DNA of 64,000 nucleotides, taken from positions 20,170,676-20,234,675 of the forward strand of contig NC_135550.1 of assembly GCF_964340395.1 (NCBI RefSeq), in the 5' to 3' direction. Every line of letters starts with the position of its first letter. Positions within the stretch are counted from its first letter, which is position 1. Shown here in pieces: positions 39,202 through 54,600 of this stretch. The notes beneath the pieces were generated by a model. It had not been told where the DNA came from. It worked only from the letters and a program-made list of their open reading frames with translations, and ran no database searches. The position numbers were made by a program, and so were the translations under genes. The DNA is from Glandiceps talaboti. Lineage: Eukaryota > Hemichordata > Enteropneusta > Spengelidae.

Positions 39202-40524
39202 ACATTCCAATGAGCCTGGCAACAGAACATTCAAGTGAATGACTTCCCATTACAACTCAAGAAGCAAGGGACAGAGCGTCCTGCCAGAATATTTCCTCAC
39301 TACAATGGTGGGTTTAGTCTGTCCTGGGATGATGGTCTTATATTGTGTGCAAAAACAAATAGTTAATAATAATCTTTATTTATATTGTATAGTTATATAA
39401 ACACTTATCTCCTAAGAAGTCCACAGAGGGCCATCCCTTATGGGTTCAGTCTTAGTAACTATTTTGCAAGCACAATATCTAGACTTTAATGAGAGCATCA
39501 AATTAAACAATTTTCATAATATGTAAGTCACTGTCCTCTGTAATAAGTCTCTAACAGTAAACTCTAGGATATAGCTTTTGTATTTACATCATTTATATCA
39601 ATTTTTTATTGTGAGTCAAAATGATGAAAACTGGGTTTTCTCGTGAGTAACCAAGTCTATGGGTAGGCTAAAGAGAACATTACAATTTGGTGGGTCACTT
39701 GAAATTACAATAGTGTCAGTGGTGCATCAACTTGACTGAGAGGGCACACTGGTGCTCTACGATGGACATTCTTTGGTATCAAGAGAACTACGCCAAACTC
39801 GACCAGTAATGCAAACAAATATATTGTGCATTACTTCAACAAAATTATCATGAACATAAACAAACAAAGTTTTGAAGGCAAGATATATAATTTGTTATTT
39901 CTTTTATGTGGAAATTTGATGGTATCAGAATTGTATGTACACTGAGAATACATAGCAATATACTGGCAGAAACGAGACACAGGTAAAGATGGTTTGTATG
40001 ATCTTTGGAAAGATAGTTTGACCAAAAGTGACAAATAATCCTTAGATGTACACATGATATAGATATCTAGACAGATCCATGGATACTTTGGATTCATTTT
40101 GTTATTAAAGTTGGCTGAGTTTGTAACTGGTCAAGTTCTACTGGCCAACTTTGCAACTGGCCGAGTTCTCATTTCCATTAATTGATGGCACTGGGTGAAT
40201 ATTGAGATCATATTGGAGTGTCAAATAATACCATGGGAGGATTTACACTGAAGTTTATCTCATACTTTTTGATGTCAGACTTGTCACTCGCATAGCTACA
40301 TCTACTCCTCAGCTTCTATTGTATTGTAATTGTAGGCAGGTGAAAATAAAAAGAATTCAATATTGCAGCTATACACATTTAATACAGTTTTATTTCACTT
40401 TGCACCATGCAGTTTCTTTGGAGCATGGATGACTTACAATGAAGGCAGTCAAAGAATACAACTTGTAGAAAAATTTGACAAAGAAGTGCAGATAAATTTA
40501 TTTCCTGTTGATTTGACAATCTGA

Positions 40525-42590
40525 TTAGAATCCATTGTCTCGTAACCAGTCTTTGACTTCTTGTACAAATATGCCTTTATAGGATATAAACATACCAATT
40601 TCATTAACTTGTGAATGTACTTTTTCTCCCATAATGCCTTCTAAATGCAAGGTAAGATCCTTTTCTAGTTCCTGTAAGTAAATAAAAAGAGAAGACATTT
40701 GTTACTTGCATATTGGGGTTTTAAAATAACATGAAGAAGAACTCCTTGGTAATAGCGTCAACATGGCCTGTGACTATACTAGGGTACAATAGCGCCTATC
40801 TGAACATAAAGAGGCTTTATTTTGCATTTTTGGAATCCTGCACAATATTTTTTGTTTATTGTTGTTAAAGACAATGAACAACAATATGATTCAAAACTGA
40901 ACAATTGAAAACAATTAATTAAGAATGTCACTTTTTCTATTTCACTTTTTGCCTGCTAGTCATCACAGATGTACAACATTGCCATTTCACTTTTCTGTAT
41001 CTGTCAGGACTTTCAACATTTCAATGTTTGTCACTTTTACAATTTTTTCAATGATCAGGCCCTTTTCAACCATGTTTTATGTGATATCAGACTAAGATGA
41101 GACCTCAGAAAATAATGTGGTACAGAACCTTGTGCATCCATGTATAGCGTTACAGATTGGTCATGGCATATCTTTGAAAAAGGGAGAATCACAGACACAC
41201 CAATGAATAAAGTTATGGATGTATAAGTGAATTCTGTTAGAATTTCCATGGTTATAGCATGGAAGTATATAACCGACTTGGGTTATACTTCCATGGTTAG
41301 AGTGTTTATGTTCTTAGGATTTAGATACTGTACTTGTTTGTGTTTGTATTGTAATCAGTGTTGCCTTCCATACATATCTTTTATTATTCTGTGTATATGG
41401 TGTCAACTGTTTCCTTTGTGTAGTTACAGCAGTCAGTGCTTTGTGTAGTCTCGCTGCCAGACTCGTGACTATCATCCCTAATCTGTTTATGTATGTCGAC
41501 CTACCCAAATATTTCCTTCTATTTTGTTAACAGTGGTTATCTGTCGACCTCCACCATCTTTATACATAGCATACACTGGCCAGCTGTGGAAACGAGTTCT
41601 TCTTATATAGTATGGACAGTCAGGAGATGGCTCTGAAACATGAGATAATGTTTAAATGTGTTAAGAATTCTGTCTGTAGTTGTAAAATCATGTCCATCAC
41701 TGAATTATACCTCCAATATCATGATCTTTATGAAAGTTAATACAATATCTCAAAGAAAATGAAAGAATTGGCAAAATGAATACATATGTCAATAAATTAT
41801 CAATTATCAGAACATTCTGTCTTTACATTTCTATTAACATCATCCTAAATGTTATTAAAAGACTATGAATTGATGGACGGAAGCCTGTTCATGTCAAAAT
41901 ATTCTGGAATCCTTATTAATCACATAGCATATTTCATTGCCTATGACATAAATTGGTCATGACTATGGTCATATTTTTTCTCTTTTTCCATCAAGAATTA
42001 TACACTGTACCTTTTTGTGGTACCCATCCTGAGGGAGTAGGATACTGTGCATGTTTAGGAGGTGATGGCACTTCAAGCTGTGGTAATAAACGTTGTACAT
42101 ATTTGAAATCTTCCTTTGACTCAATGACATCTGTAAATTCATTAGGGGATGGGTCAGCGGCTTCCAGCGATGAACATGAACATCTTTGCTGTTTTTGAAA
42201 CAAAATGTAGAATTACATAAATCATTTTACGGTTATTAAAAAAGATAACTGGAATATACTTTCATAGTACCAGACTGTTTAATTCTTAAAAATACGACGA
42301 CGTGTGGATAAATGATCTGAATATTTTTGTATCCATAAACTTTATTCACATGCATAGATTCTTGACAAATCGGTGTGCACAGCGCCCCCTAGCGATACTT
42401 CAGTCAAATATTCACGTGTGTGGTCAATGAAAATAACATTGCACTGTTGTTCACTGAATTCTTTTCATTGTGAACGAATCTTCTAACAGATGAATAAAAC
42501 AAGTTTGCTTACCTGGTATAGTAGCGTTGATTTCATCCATCTCGAGCGCAAAAGGGAGTAAGAAATGCGCCGGCACAAAGTTGATGTCAT
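40525..42590 (-). CDS. MRPL49: Mitochondrial large-subunit ribosomal protein mL49
   Basis: Coding exons on the minus strand: 42590-42513, 42188-42011, 41632-41505 and 40671-40525. The product is 176 aa (human 166). Exon 1 is basic, hydroxylated and nearly free of acidic residues (MTSTLCRRISYSLLRSRW), which fits a matrix-targeting presequence. The core VQRLLPQLEVPSPPKH, YPTPSGW, YYIRRTRFHSWPVY and KIEGNIW aligns with human VERLLP, PPKHEHYPTPSGW, YFVRRSRMHNIPVY and KVEGDIW. The C-terminus VNEIG...VKDWLRDNGF matches human VNEVTG...LKAWLLEKGF. Family role: a structural component of the mitoribosome large subunit. An in-frame ATG 84 bases upstream (42674) is less likely because it would overlap the FAU start region. 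It is head-to-head with FAU, as in human. Confidence 0.95.
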
Positions 42591-42720
42591 GTTTTTAGCG
42601 AAGTGTTGAACTCTAACCTTCCCGCAAAGGATTGTGGTATGCGCATTTCTAATGCGCAGTCGTTCTTTTCGCATTGCCAGTCGTTCATTGCACAAGTTCC
42701 TGCAAGAGGTACGTATATAA
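42591..42720. promoter_or_regulatory. MRPL49-FAU divergent promoter with FAU TOP-like start and non-coding exon 1
   Basis: Two TGCGCA half-sites (42640-42645 and 42653-42658), resembling NRF1 elements, lie between the genes. A pyrimidine run TTCTTTTC (42663-42670) offers a 5'-TOP start at C42665. A consensus donor gtacgt at 42709 would end a non-coding FAU exon of about 44 nt. This is typical of ribosomal-protein genes. The start site is inferred. Confidence 0.6.
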
Positions 42721-43641
42721 AGTCGCTAAATTTAGCTTCATACTAGAACAGATTTGTTCACTGGATATGAGGAATCTGTCTTGACTAGTCTGATTTACCA
42801 TTTGACGATTTTAAGTCGAATCTGTCACTTAACTTTTGTGAAAACAGGTTACGTCTGAGAAAAAAGTGGTAAGCACGTTGTACCGTGTACGTATGGCCGA
42901 CTACGCACCATACCACATTGCCATTGAAAGCATTTGTATGGTTGCTTGCCTCGATCAGTTTATCGTCAATTTTACAGGTTTAGGAGTGAACATCGACTTA
43001 CAACATGTGTGGATTAGATTTACATTTTAATGAAGCAAGAGTTTTATTATATTTATAGTAAATTATACCACTTTTTGAAATAATTGATGTCAATAACTAT
43101 AAGAAAATCTAAATTTAGTTTTCCTGTCATCTGTACTAGTAGAGCATGGAGTGTTGTCCTTAGCCCCATCAGGAAGGGAAAGTGTCTTAAACTTAGGGAA
43201 TGTTTGTTGACAACCCAAAATTGAATCATATGTACATTACAAAATATATTTTCCATTCATGAAGTTCATCAAAGTGTTATTTTGTATGATTTAAAAAAGG
43301 TATTGTGTGTTAAATTTAAGAATTGCAGGATGGTAGTATTTTTAAGCAACGCAGTATGAAATATATTGAAAGATAATCATGTTTTATTTTAATGACTACT
43401 TTATTTTATATGACAGATTCTGTTGAAATGTGCTTTGAAAATTCAGCTGAAAACCATCAGTATTTCATTTTTCATAAAAAATATTATTATACCAAAACAG
43501 ACTAGTAATCCCAGCTGTTGTGTTTTTCTGTTCATTTTAAATACATTCTTCAGCATTAGGTATAGGTTTAACTTATCATTATGTATAATTGTGTTGATAT
43601 CATGACGAACCATTTTTCAAATGTTATTTTACAGAACCAAG

Positions 43642-45369
<1,728 letters not shown>

Positions 45370-45789
45370 ATATGTAAAAACTTTATTTGATCTATGTGTG
45401 AGAATTCAACTTAGATCTCTTTAAATAAAGGTCTTTTTCAGTGCTAAATGTTGTGTCATATTTGTTATGAATGTTTCCAGAAGGATGTTGTCTTGTACAG
45501 CATGAACATGGCATGAATCTACATCAGAAGCACCCACTGTTTTTGTATCAATGTATGTCAGTTTGAAAGTGTTAAGGAGAAAACTTTTAGACACCTTTAA
45601 AACCAGTTTTAATTGTCCACCCCTGCAATGTTCTCTACATCACTTCTGCAATGAGCTCCTACCGTACATATAATGCCATGTCCACATTCTATGGTTATCT
45701 GCAAGTACAGATTAGAAATGCACCATGAAAGGGAAAAGTTTTCTATTGATGACGAATGGTGATGAATGAGTAGACGGTGTAATAAAATT

Positions 45790-45950
45790 GATAACACATG
45801 CGCTTGAGCAATATCACAATTTAGTGCCTGCCCTTGGGCTGAGACTCTTTATCAAAATTTTGATGATGGCCTTGCCTTTGGCTCGGGTCATCAAATTTTG
45901 GTAAAGATTGTCAACCCGTGTGCAGGCACTAAATTGTGAGATGTGTTATT
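45790..45950. mobile_element. Fold-back MITE, ~160 bp
   Basis: The outer arms ATAACACAT...CACAATTTAGTGCCTGC (left) and GCAGGCACTAAATTGTGAG...ATGTGTTAT (right) are inverted. A second inner inverted pair, CTTTATCAAAATTTTGATGA and TCATCAAATTTTGGTAAAG, lies inside. No coding capacity is visible. The superfamily is not assignable from the ends alone. Confidence 0.7.
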
Positions 45951-47877
45951 ATTTAAATATTTCATCATTGTTATACCACTAGGCATCTTTTGTTGCCCCA
46001 CCCCCTCACACACATCAAGAGAGCTGGTTCTCAGCTCATGAAGATGAATAGATTTATGAATATGGTAGTCATGAACAAGTGTAGGTGCAACAAACTCCAA
46101 ATACAATAACATTCTTTACCAAATACAAGTATTTATTCATGACTTAAGTTTCTTGAAATGAATGGTTGACATTTCAAAGTTAACTGTTTAGGCTTATGTA
46201 CTCAGTTACACTGGTGAATACACTAAGTAATAGTGCCACTAATTAGCACCTAATCCAACAATTTCTACTTGTATTGTTTGAAAAATGAAGCTATTACATG
46301 TAAGACCCATGAAGAGGAATCTTTGGAAGACAAGTGGATATTCAAAGAGTAAAGGCAGACTTCTTTATCCGTATGTGAGATTACAAAATAGATACTGGAA
46401 GACTTTGATTACTTTGTTGAAAATGACAAAATCACTAGGAGTTGTAAGATAATATTAGATATCTTTGACTAGACAAAATATCATTATTTACAGCCTACAC
46501 CTAGTGTGAATTTACACATGACGTGTATTTGCTAGCATTTATCATATATTATCGGAAAACTTGATCTACAAGCAGTGGTCTTGGTGTCACACTTATGAAA
46601 TCAGTTGTAATAAATGGTGTCGATAAATCCACTTACGTGAGTGAACTTTAAGACCAGAGCACGCACGCTTATAAGTGTGAAATCTCTGTACATGTTCGCC
46701 AAATGAAAAGATTCGATATTGGTGTATGGAGCATCTGCATTGGTATGAGTAATTACAACTGGACATAACACTTTTAAACCTACCGATACCTTGTTTCTAA
46801 AAGAAATGTACTGTTATGTAATATAAGTATCCACCAATTTCAGTCACATCATGGTTATGAGTGCAGTTACCATGACAATTGAACATAGTGCTGATGATCA
46901 TACTAGTGTAGTGTACCCTCTAATGAAAGGTAAACTTGTTGGTCAAAATGATTTCTTTTTTAAAAATAGGGCTTTTTGCGAATTATCACAGCATGGGATA
47001 AGGGAACACTTCATTTTGATGGGTTACAAGGAATTGCTGTGTCAGTGGTACTCCATATTGACTTTGGAGGGTACGTTGATCAACATATGATAAGGAATTG
47101 TGAAACACCAAATTTTGATGGGTTACAAGAAATTTGCTGTGTGTCAGTGGTGCATCGAGGGCATGCTGGCATTGAGGAATATGCTGACATTGTTGTTCAT
47201 TTGGTGAATATATGTCAACAATTACTACATTTGTCCCTTTAAGCTTCTTTGTCAAAAAGATATGGAAGTTCTAATGCATTCCACGTCTTACCTGAGAATG
47301 AATGGAAACTGAATGGAATGGCAACATGAACAAACTATAAACCATTTGAACACATTAAACTAAATATTTCTCAAAAAATGTACTCTATCTTGAAATAAAT
47401 ATTTTGTGATATTGTTTTGGTAAGTTTAATAATATCTGCTCCAAGAAAAGCTACTCATAATGATAAATAGAACTATAAAACTATGATAATACTGTATATC
47501 TTTAAACTAATACTAATAATAATTTTCTTATAAAGAAAGCAGAGCTGTGTTTCATTCATACATATTTGAACTACACATAATCTAATTTGTAAGGCACTGG
47601 GTCAAAATATTTCATCATTCACATTGGTAAAGTACACATTTTGTAAAGTTTGATCACAATCTTAATGGATACATTTGCCAACATTGGATTCCTTGCTATG
47701 CCTCACAGAAAGTAGTAATAAGCCAATAGTCATTGGAATTATGTAACCTTTCATGAGGTATTTACCGGTAAGTATAAAAGGGGGCAAATACTCCCAAGAC
47801 ATGTATGGTAGCTTTAGAATTTAGTACCAAATTTGGTATTTGTGGCAAAAGAAAAGACATGCATTAATTGCTACATG

Positions 47878-47920
47878 TGAGTGAGTGAGTGAGTGAGTGA
47901 GTGAGTGAGTGAGTGAGTGA

Positions 47921-47975
<55 letters not shown>
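47878..47975 (+). repeat. Compound (GAGT)n-(GT)n-(ATGT)n microsatellite
   Basis: About 11 GAGT units grade into GT and then ATGT/ATGG units. The minus-strand frame rich in H and T is a shadow of this. Confidence 0.95.
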
Positions 47976-48540
47976 GATGTATGGATGTGTGTAAGGATGG
48001 ATGGGTATGTGTATATATAGACATCTATGCTTTAATAGTAACTTTTGATGATTTTAGGAAAATGCAGGGATAATTTGATATTGAAAATCTTACATATATG
48101 AACTATAATGTAATTTCCTTTTTAAAACAGACGTAATGTACATAAAAAAAATATGATTTGCTAAAGTGAATGACAACATATTAATAGAGTACATTTTATA
48201 CAGGAATGAGTTACAACACTCAATATCATAATAAAGTCATCTATGCAAGCTCTACTGCATGATGTGGGAAACAACGGATATTTTTAGATTTGATTGTACT
48301 CAACATATGCCAATTATTCTCATCATATCACATAAAAAGTTTTGTAATATATGATTTTAAAACTATATTTGTATGGTTTATAAGGCAATTAATAGAGATG
48401 AGAATTATTCTTCAACTTTTCCTTTAGGATATTGTCTGTTTAAGTACAACTTTGTACAACTGCAAAATTTTTGGGAAAAAATATAATTTGTTGGAAATGG
48501 AAGACTTGACTGAAAATAGGTTCTGTTTTTCAAAGATAAT

Positions 48541-48676
48541 GTTTCATATATAGCAGGATCCCCCCTGCATCCTTGGCAGGCATATCAATAATATTATTTC
48601 ACTATCTTGTTTCATACACAACATGATCCCCCTGCCTCCTTGGCAGGCATGTCAACAATATTAGTTTCACTATCTT
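48541..48676 (-). repeat. 68-bp tandem duplication of the RAB15 3' coding end
   Basis: The segment 48609-48676 encodes the last codons and stop of RAB15. It is repeated at 48541-48608, just beyond the stop; GTTTCATA and GATCCCC recur 68 bp apart. The distal copy reads MPAKDAGG but no longer encodes the CC prenylation residues, so it is a 3' UTR relic. Confidence 0.8.
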
Positions 48677-51600
48677 CTCTGCAAAAAAGTTGGATGTGCT
48701 CCATCTGTTTTTCAATTTCTTTTTTGTGCCTTTGCATGACAGTTTTAGTAAGTTCAAGGAATGCCTGTAAGAAACAATAGATGTAATTTGATTAAAACTA
48801 TGCGCTGTAAAGTTGGTCAAACATTGATGGTATTGGTTCACAGTAAAAACATGGCCAACAGAAGCCAAACAAAGATTTAAAAACATAAAGATTTTGGGCA
48901 AGGGTTGCAATATGATATATAATATACGATATGATGTCTACTGTATAAAATGAAATATCACGAATACAACTTCAGTTACAGTGCACTTCATCACAGTCCT
49001 AATTCTAATTTTACATTACAATTTTAGAATCTCCTGGTAGTACTCAACAGCTAGATTTACGTACACCATAATTCAACCAGCATACTGTGATCTGTTTAGA
49101 CATTGAAATTAAAATTAAAAGAAATCAATGTAGTCTATTTCACCAGATAATAAAACGTAAGTGCATTTGCAAAGAACACACACATGATACAAATATACAA
49201 AAATGATTACAAAAGAAATACACAATTGTTATCTGATGTGGACCATGGAAATAGTTCACTGGAACTAGTCTTGTCCATGGCCTGTACAATTGTTATCTGA
49301 TGTGGACCATGGAAATAGTTCAGTGGAACTAGTCTTGTCCATGGCCTGTACAATTGTTATCTGATGTGGACCATGGAAATAGTTCAGTGGAACTAGTCTT
49401 GTCCATGGCCTGTACAATTGTTATCTGATGTGGACCATGGAAATAGTTCTGTGGAACTAGTCTTGTCCATGGCATGTACAATTGTTATCTGATGTGGACC
49501 ATGGAAATAGTTCACTGGAACTAGTCTTGTCCATGGCATGTACAATTGTTATCTGATGCGGACCATGGAAATAGTTCAGTGGAACTAGTCTTGTCCATGG
49601 CCTGTACAATTGTTATCTGATGTGGACCATGGAAATAGTTCAGTGGAACTAGTCTTGTCCATGGCATGTACAATTGTTATCTGATGTGAGCCATGCAATA
49701 ATAGTTCAGTCTTGGCCATTGTAAAATATTATAATTCTAGTCCCATACCTCATCAACGTTTGTGTCTGTATATGCACTTGTTTCATAGAAAGGTGCATTC
49801 AGTTGTTTTGCCAACTAGAAATATGAAGTGAAAAGAAACATTACTTTAGTGCTAAACGGTGACAATCAATATGCACTTTCTCTCAATATAAGGAGCTTGA
49901 AAGCAATGCATTGCCCACTGTGCAGGTGTATGGTCATCTACATCTCAAATCTAGATATTTACTGGTACGTGTACTGTATTTGCCAGAGTTGTGTTGAGCA
50001 CTTCAAACAATCTCTTAGGATATTACTTACATTTAATACAGAAAGTGACAATTTTTAAATTGTTAGGTAATAACTTTATATAGTTACATCTTTGTAAAGG
50101 TGCAAAGCTGAATGGCACTTGAATTGTAAGCCTCACAAGATTCAGCTTGTGACCATTTAGTGATAAATGACGGTTCACTATAGTTACAGGTGACCACTGG
50201 TGGCAGTGGGATTAGCGCATGCATCCTAGACATTTCGACTGTCATGTTCTCATTTCTTAGTAATGACTTACAGCTAGTGCAAACACAACACAATTCTATA
50301 GTTAAAAATCATGCTATACTGCATTGACATAATGTGTTATTATGTTGGGAAATATCATGTAAGAGTCAACAACGCTACATGCATGTATATACTTCCGAAA
50401 CACAATAATGATGGCTGCCATACCTGTTCTCCTTGTTGCCTGGAAACAACCTTGTTAAGTCTGACATCACTTTTGTTGGCTACAAGCATGATTTCAATGT
50501 CTTCTGGAGCACACTTTGAAGCAAACCAAATCAAAAAGTTGTTACAGTATAGAGTTTATATAAATTTTCACCATGGATAAAGTAGCTGTTCTGATGTGTA
50601 TACCTTAGATAGCCGCCATTCTTATTTCGCATTGAGGCTTTAAGTTGAATGTTATTTTATCTTAGGTGACATTTCAAAAGTTGATCCTGCTTCAATACTA
50701 TGATCAGTGTCACCCAACATATCAGAATCTTAATTAACAAGATAACCATGGTACAGATGTTGGCCAGATTTTAGCTGCTTTGCAATTGGTTGCCTGAATT
50801 GAACTGTTCTTATGCCACAGACCACAGCCAACCAACTAATTACAGGGAAGCATATAAAACAAGTTTTAAAACAATATTTGTACAAATGAATAATTTATAA
50901 ATATGAATATTTCTGAATGTCTATTATTGCATTAATTAATTCAAAAGACTCTTCTAGTTTAAGAGCTGTGACATACTTACTTCTGAAACTAAATTCACCC
51001 ATTTCTTAATATTTTGAAAAGATGTTTCATTGGTCATGTCATACATAAGTATAACACCCTGTGAAATTAATATAAAAAAAAAACAGTACATAAAATCAAA
51101 AGATACGACAAAGTATTATTTACTAGATATTTAAAAAAACCCTTGAAATTTATGTTTGTGTGGGAAGGTGATTGGAGAAAGGAAAAGAAATCATATGTAC
51201 TGTTTTTTTTTGTTACATATCTTCAAAAAAATGGTATCTGTAGACATTGGTAGTATATTCATTTAGCTAAACTCATGTCCAGATTTGTTGTAGTAAGAGA
51301 AATCCTGTGGGAAGTTAAAACATTCTGTGATCTTTCTCACTCTCTGTTGCAGTATATACATTATTACCCAAAAGACACTGACTTCCAATCCATTCTTTGG
51401 ATGATGGGACAAGTGACATTTATGACTGCCATGGTAAATATTACTGCAAACATACAAAATAATCATGTCAAAGTATCAACAAATTTACAAATATAATTCT
51501 TGACTGATTATCAAAAAAAAGCTGGAATATTCATTACCATACGATCTTATATTAGTGTCACATCATATACCTACCTGTGCTCGTCTGTAATATTGTTTTG

Positions 51601-54600
51601 TGATGGTTTCATATCGTTCTTGACCTGCAGTATCCCTAAGATATAAACAGATATGGAGTGTGTGAACAATTCTGGTATCAGTTAATGTGCTATGAGTTAA
51701 AGTACTTATGATTTTCAAATTGTATACATGCATATATGCTAAAATTTGATATTTATGCCAAATGAAATAAATGGGTAGTAATTCAAAAACATCTTTTCAA
51801 AACTAGATTTTTGTTTTACATCTTGATGTACTATTGTAGAATGTTAAAATGGAATAACTCAGTTGTATTACCTACAATATACAGTCAAGTCACACACACA
51901 GACAGTAACATACAGAACTTGACATCACACATGACACTGTAATCCTGTGATTTTCATTACAAAATGTCATTAACAGAGTGTTTCAAAAAAATCCCTAGAA
52001 TTGTTCATAATGCTTAATAAATAGAATGATGATTACTTTTCTGGTGTCTATCATATTTTCAATATAGCTCTGAATTTTCTTTCTCTTTATGAATTGCAGC
52101 TGTATGATACGAAGACAAAAATTAATATTCTCATCCAAGGTATTGTTTATATACAGCAACTTGACTGCATTTTCAAGTCAACTCACATTATGTGATAAAT
52201 CTTCATTTAAAAGTAAATGTTTACCTTTTAAAGGGAAATGTACTTTTCATACCATAATGAACACTGAATTGTCTCATAAAATTACTGGTTTTGTTTCAAA
52301 AGCAACCGAGGGTCATATATACATAATTTGAAGTAAGATCATAATCATGTTTTTTATTCTGATGAAATTTGAAACCCTAGAAAATCACTAAATTAGGTTA
52401 TAACACACATTTCCTACATCAATGTAAGAATGTGTAAGCTATTTATTCAGTGTCAAACAAGTTATTTCATTGAGTATTAAAATAGAAAACCTAATTGTAA
52501 AAAACATTTTGACAAGGGTAGAGATTATATTATATTGACATTACTTGCTAATTGTTATCAATGACAAGTGTGTTATCACAGTACATGTATACTGTGAATG
52601 TGTGTATCTAAATTTTATTTCAATATATAAGTACTTTCACTGGTAAATTCTGAATAACCACGGGTAAAAAAGGTAAATCTTTATAATGTGAATCAGTACA
52701 TTAATTTACAAAGGTGTTGTGGTACACTTTTGTCAATTTTTTTAACCACGAAAATGAAGTTGAGCCAAAGTGTGAAAATTGTTTTCTGCTAAAATGAGTG
52801 AGCATAAAAATAAATATATTCACAGTAAATTGTCAAAGTGTCAGCTGTAATGACAAAGCAGATAAAGTGTATTACATTCAGGTTACAGAAACTAATAATC
52901 TCAAGCCTTTCTAAATAAATTCTGTAAATCACAACATTGTCATGACCAAAAAAAATATGTTCGGCTGTTCTGTACTAGTAATGGTATTTTTTACAACGTG
53001 TCCGTTTCATATCATAAATACAATACATCTATCTAGGGTATACATAATATAACAATACCACAAACCTACCATATTTGTATGCGAATCCTCTTTCCATCCA
53101 CTTGAATAGTTTTCATTTTAAAGTCAATTCCTATAAGAATTAAAATAATAAATAGAATATTAAACCAGTAACAGAACAGCAGGTGCATGTTGATGCATTT
53201 CTAAGTACTGTCTGCACAGTCAATTCACAAGCTACCAGCTTCTTTCATTATCAAATAATAATAATTTTATTTTAGAATTTGTATGTGTATATATTTTGTA
53301 CTTGACCCGAACTCACCTCATCTGTTGAATCATTGGTTCAACAAACAATAGCCAAGATTGAATACATCTGTGACAAAGTGAGTGTGAATGATGGCTATTG
53401 TTGGCTGCCATATATAATTTATATAGTCACTGATTGTATACACCGAATTCAAATCACATAATTTATTGTAATCTACCAAAGAGTGGATACATCAGACATT
53501 TGTATCATGATGATTGAGTACACAGCATTTATTGTTTATTGACAGTGACTTTGGTATGCATTAAGTATTCACACCATTTATGTCACTACACAGTGAATTA
53601 ATATTTCCAATTGAAATAAAGGTGTTAATTGTTTGTTGCCATATACAGATAGTGATTTTCTAAAACATAATGGGATTCACAACCTTTTGTTGTAAGATGC
53701 TACACAATGTACACAGACAGTGATATTTGTAAACAGCATTGACAACACAGTAGTGTGTGATGAATGGTCAAACCACCTGTTGATCATACCATAGAACTAT
53801 ATACATGTACATATCACATATAATCAGTCTATAATATTTGTGACACTAAGAAACATTTTGAAAAAATGAAATCAGAATTTTAATTTATCTATCTGTCATG
53901 AGTTATATATTCTTCATGGCAACAATGCTGCAACTATTGTATAGTATCATATCAAATTCATTTCAATACTTTCATCCTTCTATGTCAAACAAATGCACTG
54001 AAAACAATGAATTCACCCTAGTAACACTATTAAAATGGATACTCTATAATGATCATTACATCACAATGGTACAGAAAACCTCCACATCTTCATAAAAATA
54101 TATGAAAGGTAACGATGGTGTAACTATGTATCATATCAAATTCATTTTAATAATTTCATCGAGCTGTGTTGAACAAATGCACTGAAAACAATGAATTCAC
54201 CCTAGTAACACTAAATGAATACTCTATAATGATCATTACATCACAATGGTACAATTAACCTTCATGTCTTCATAACAATATGAAAGGTTTGATTACTTGA
54301 TAATATTTGTAGTCTGGTGTGATACTACCATATATTATAATGATATGTTTATGTGTCATATTGTTCATGTGATTTAGGCATTTTTTTATGCTGGTTTCTC
54401 AGTCGCTCACTAAGGATGACAAACAATCTGATTTGTATGTGGTATCCTATGTGATGGATGTTATGCTGGTAAACCCTCATATGCTGTGTTTTTAAGTTTA
54501 CATATTGTGATTTGAAAACTGATGAAATATACTGGTAACTGGTTAATGTTTTAATTTTGGCTAGTGTATGAGGGTTAGTGTATAGTAGTTTAATTTATAC

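Larger units (their letters stand above)
37513..40524. other. GNMT upstream region to MRPL49 3' end
   Basis: No coding exon was recognised. It holds the GNMT 5' UTR and promoter, a long (TA)n tract, a short (AT)n near 38418-38440, a 33-bp-arm hairpin at 39125-39201, a possible T-rich SINE tail near 39366-39410, and the MRPL49 3' UTR with a minus-strand AATAAA at 40394-40389. Confidence 0.55.
45370..48611. other. Intergenic DNA between convergent FAU and RAB15
   Basis: No coding exon was recognised. It contains the FAU 3' UTR, a fold-back MITE at 45790-45950, a ~100-bp tandem duplication near 47005-47165 (shared ATTTTGATGGGTTACAAG and GTGTCAGTGGT), a compound GAGT/GT microsatellite, and the RAB15 3' UTR with a copy of its C-terminal codons. 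Confidence 0.6.

Noticed and set aside
42591-42674. Upstream in-frame ATG for MRPL49 (28 extra residues)
   Set aside because: It would overlap the likely FAU start, and the shorter form already has a convincing mitochondrial presequence.
49222-49735. CRISPR-like array
   Set aside because: Units are contiguous tandem copies without unique spacers, inside an intron of a eukaryotic gene.
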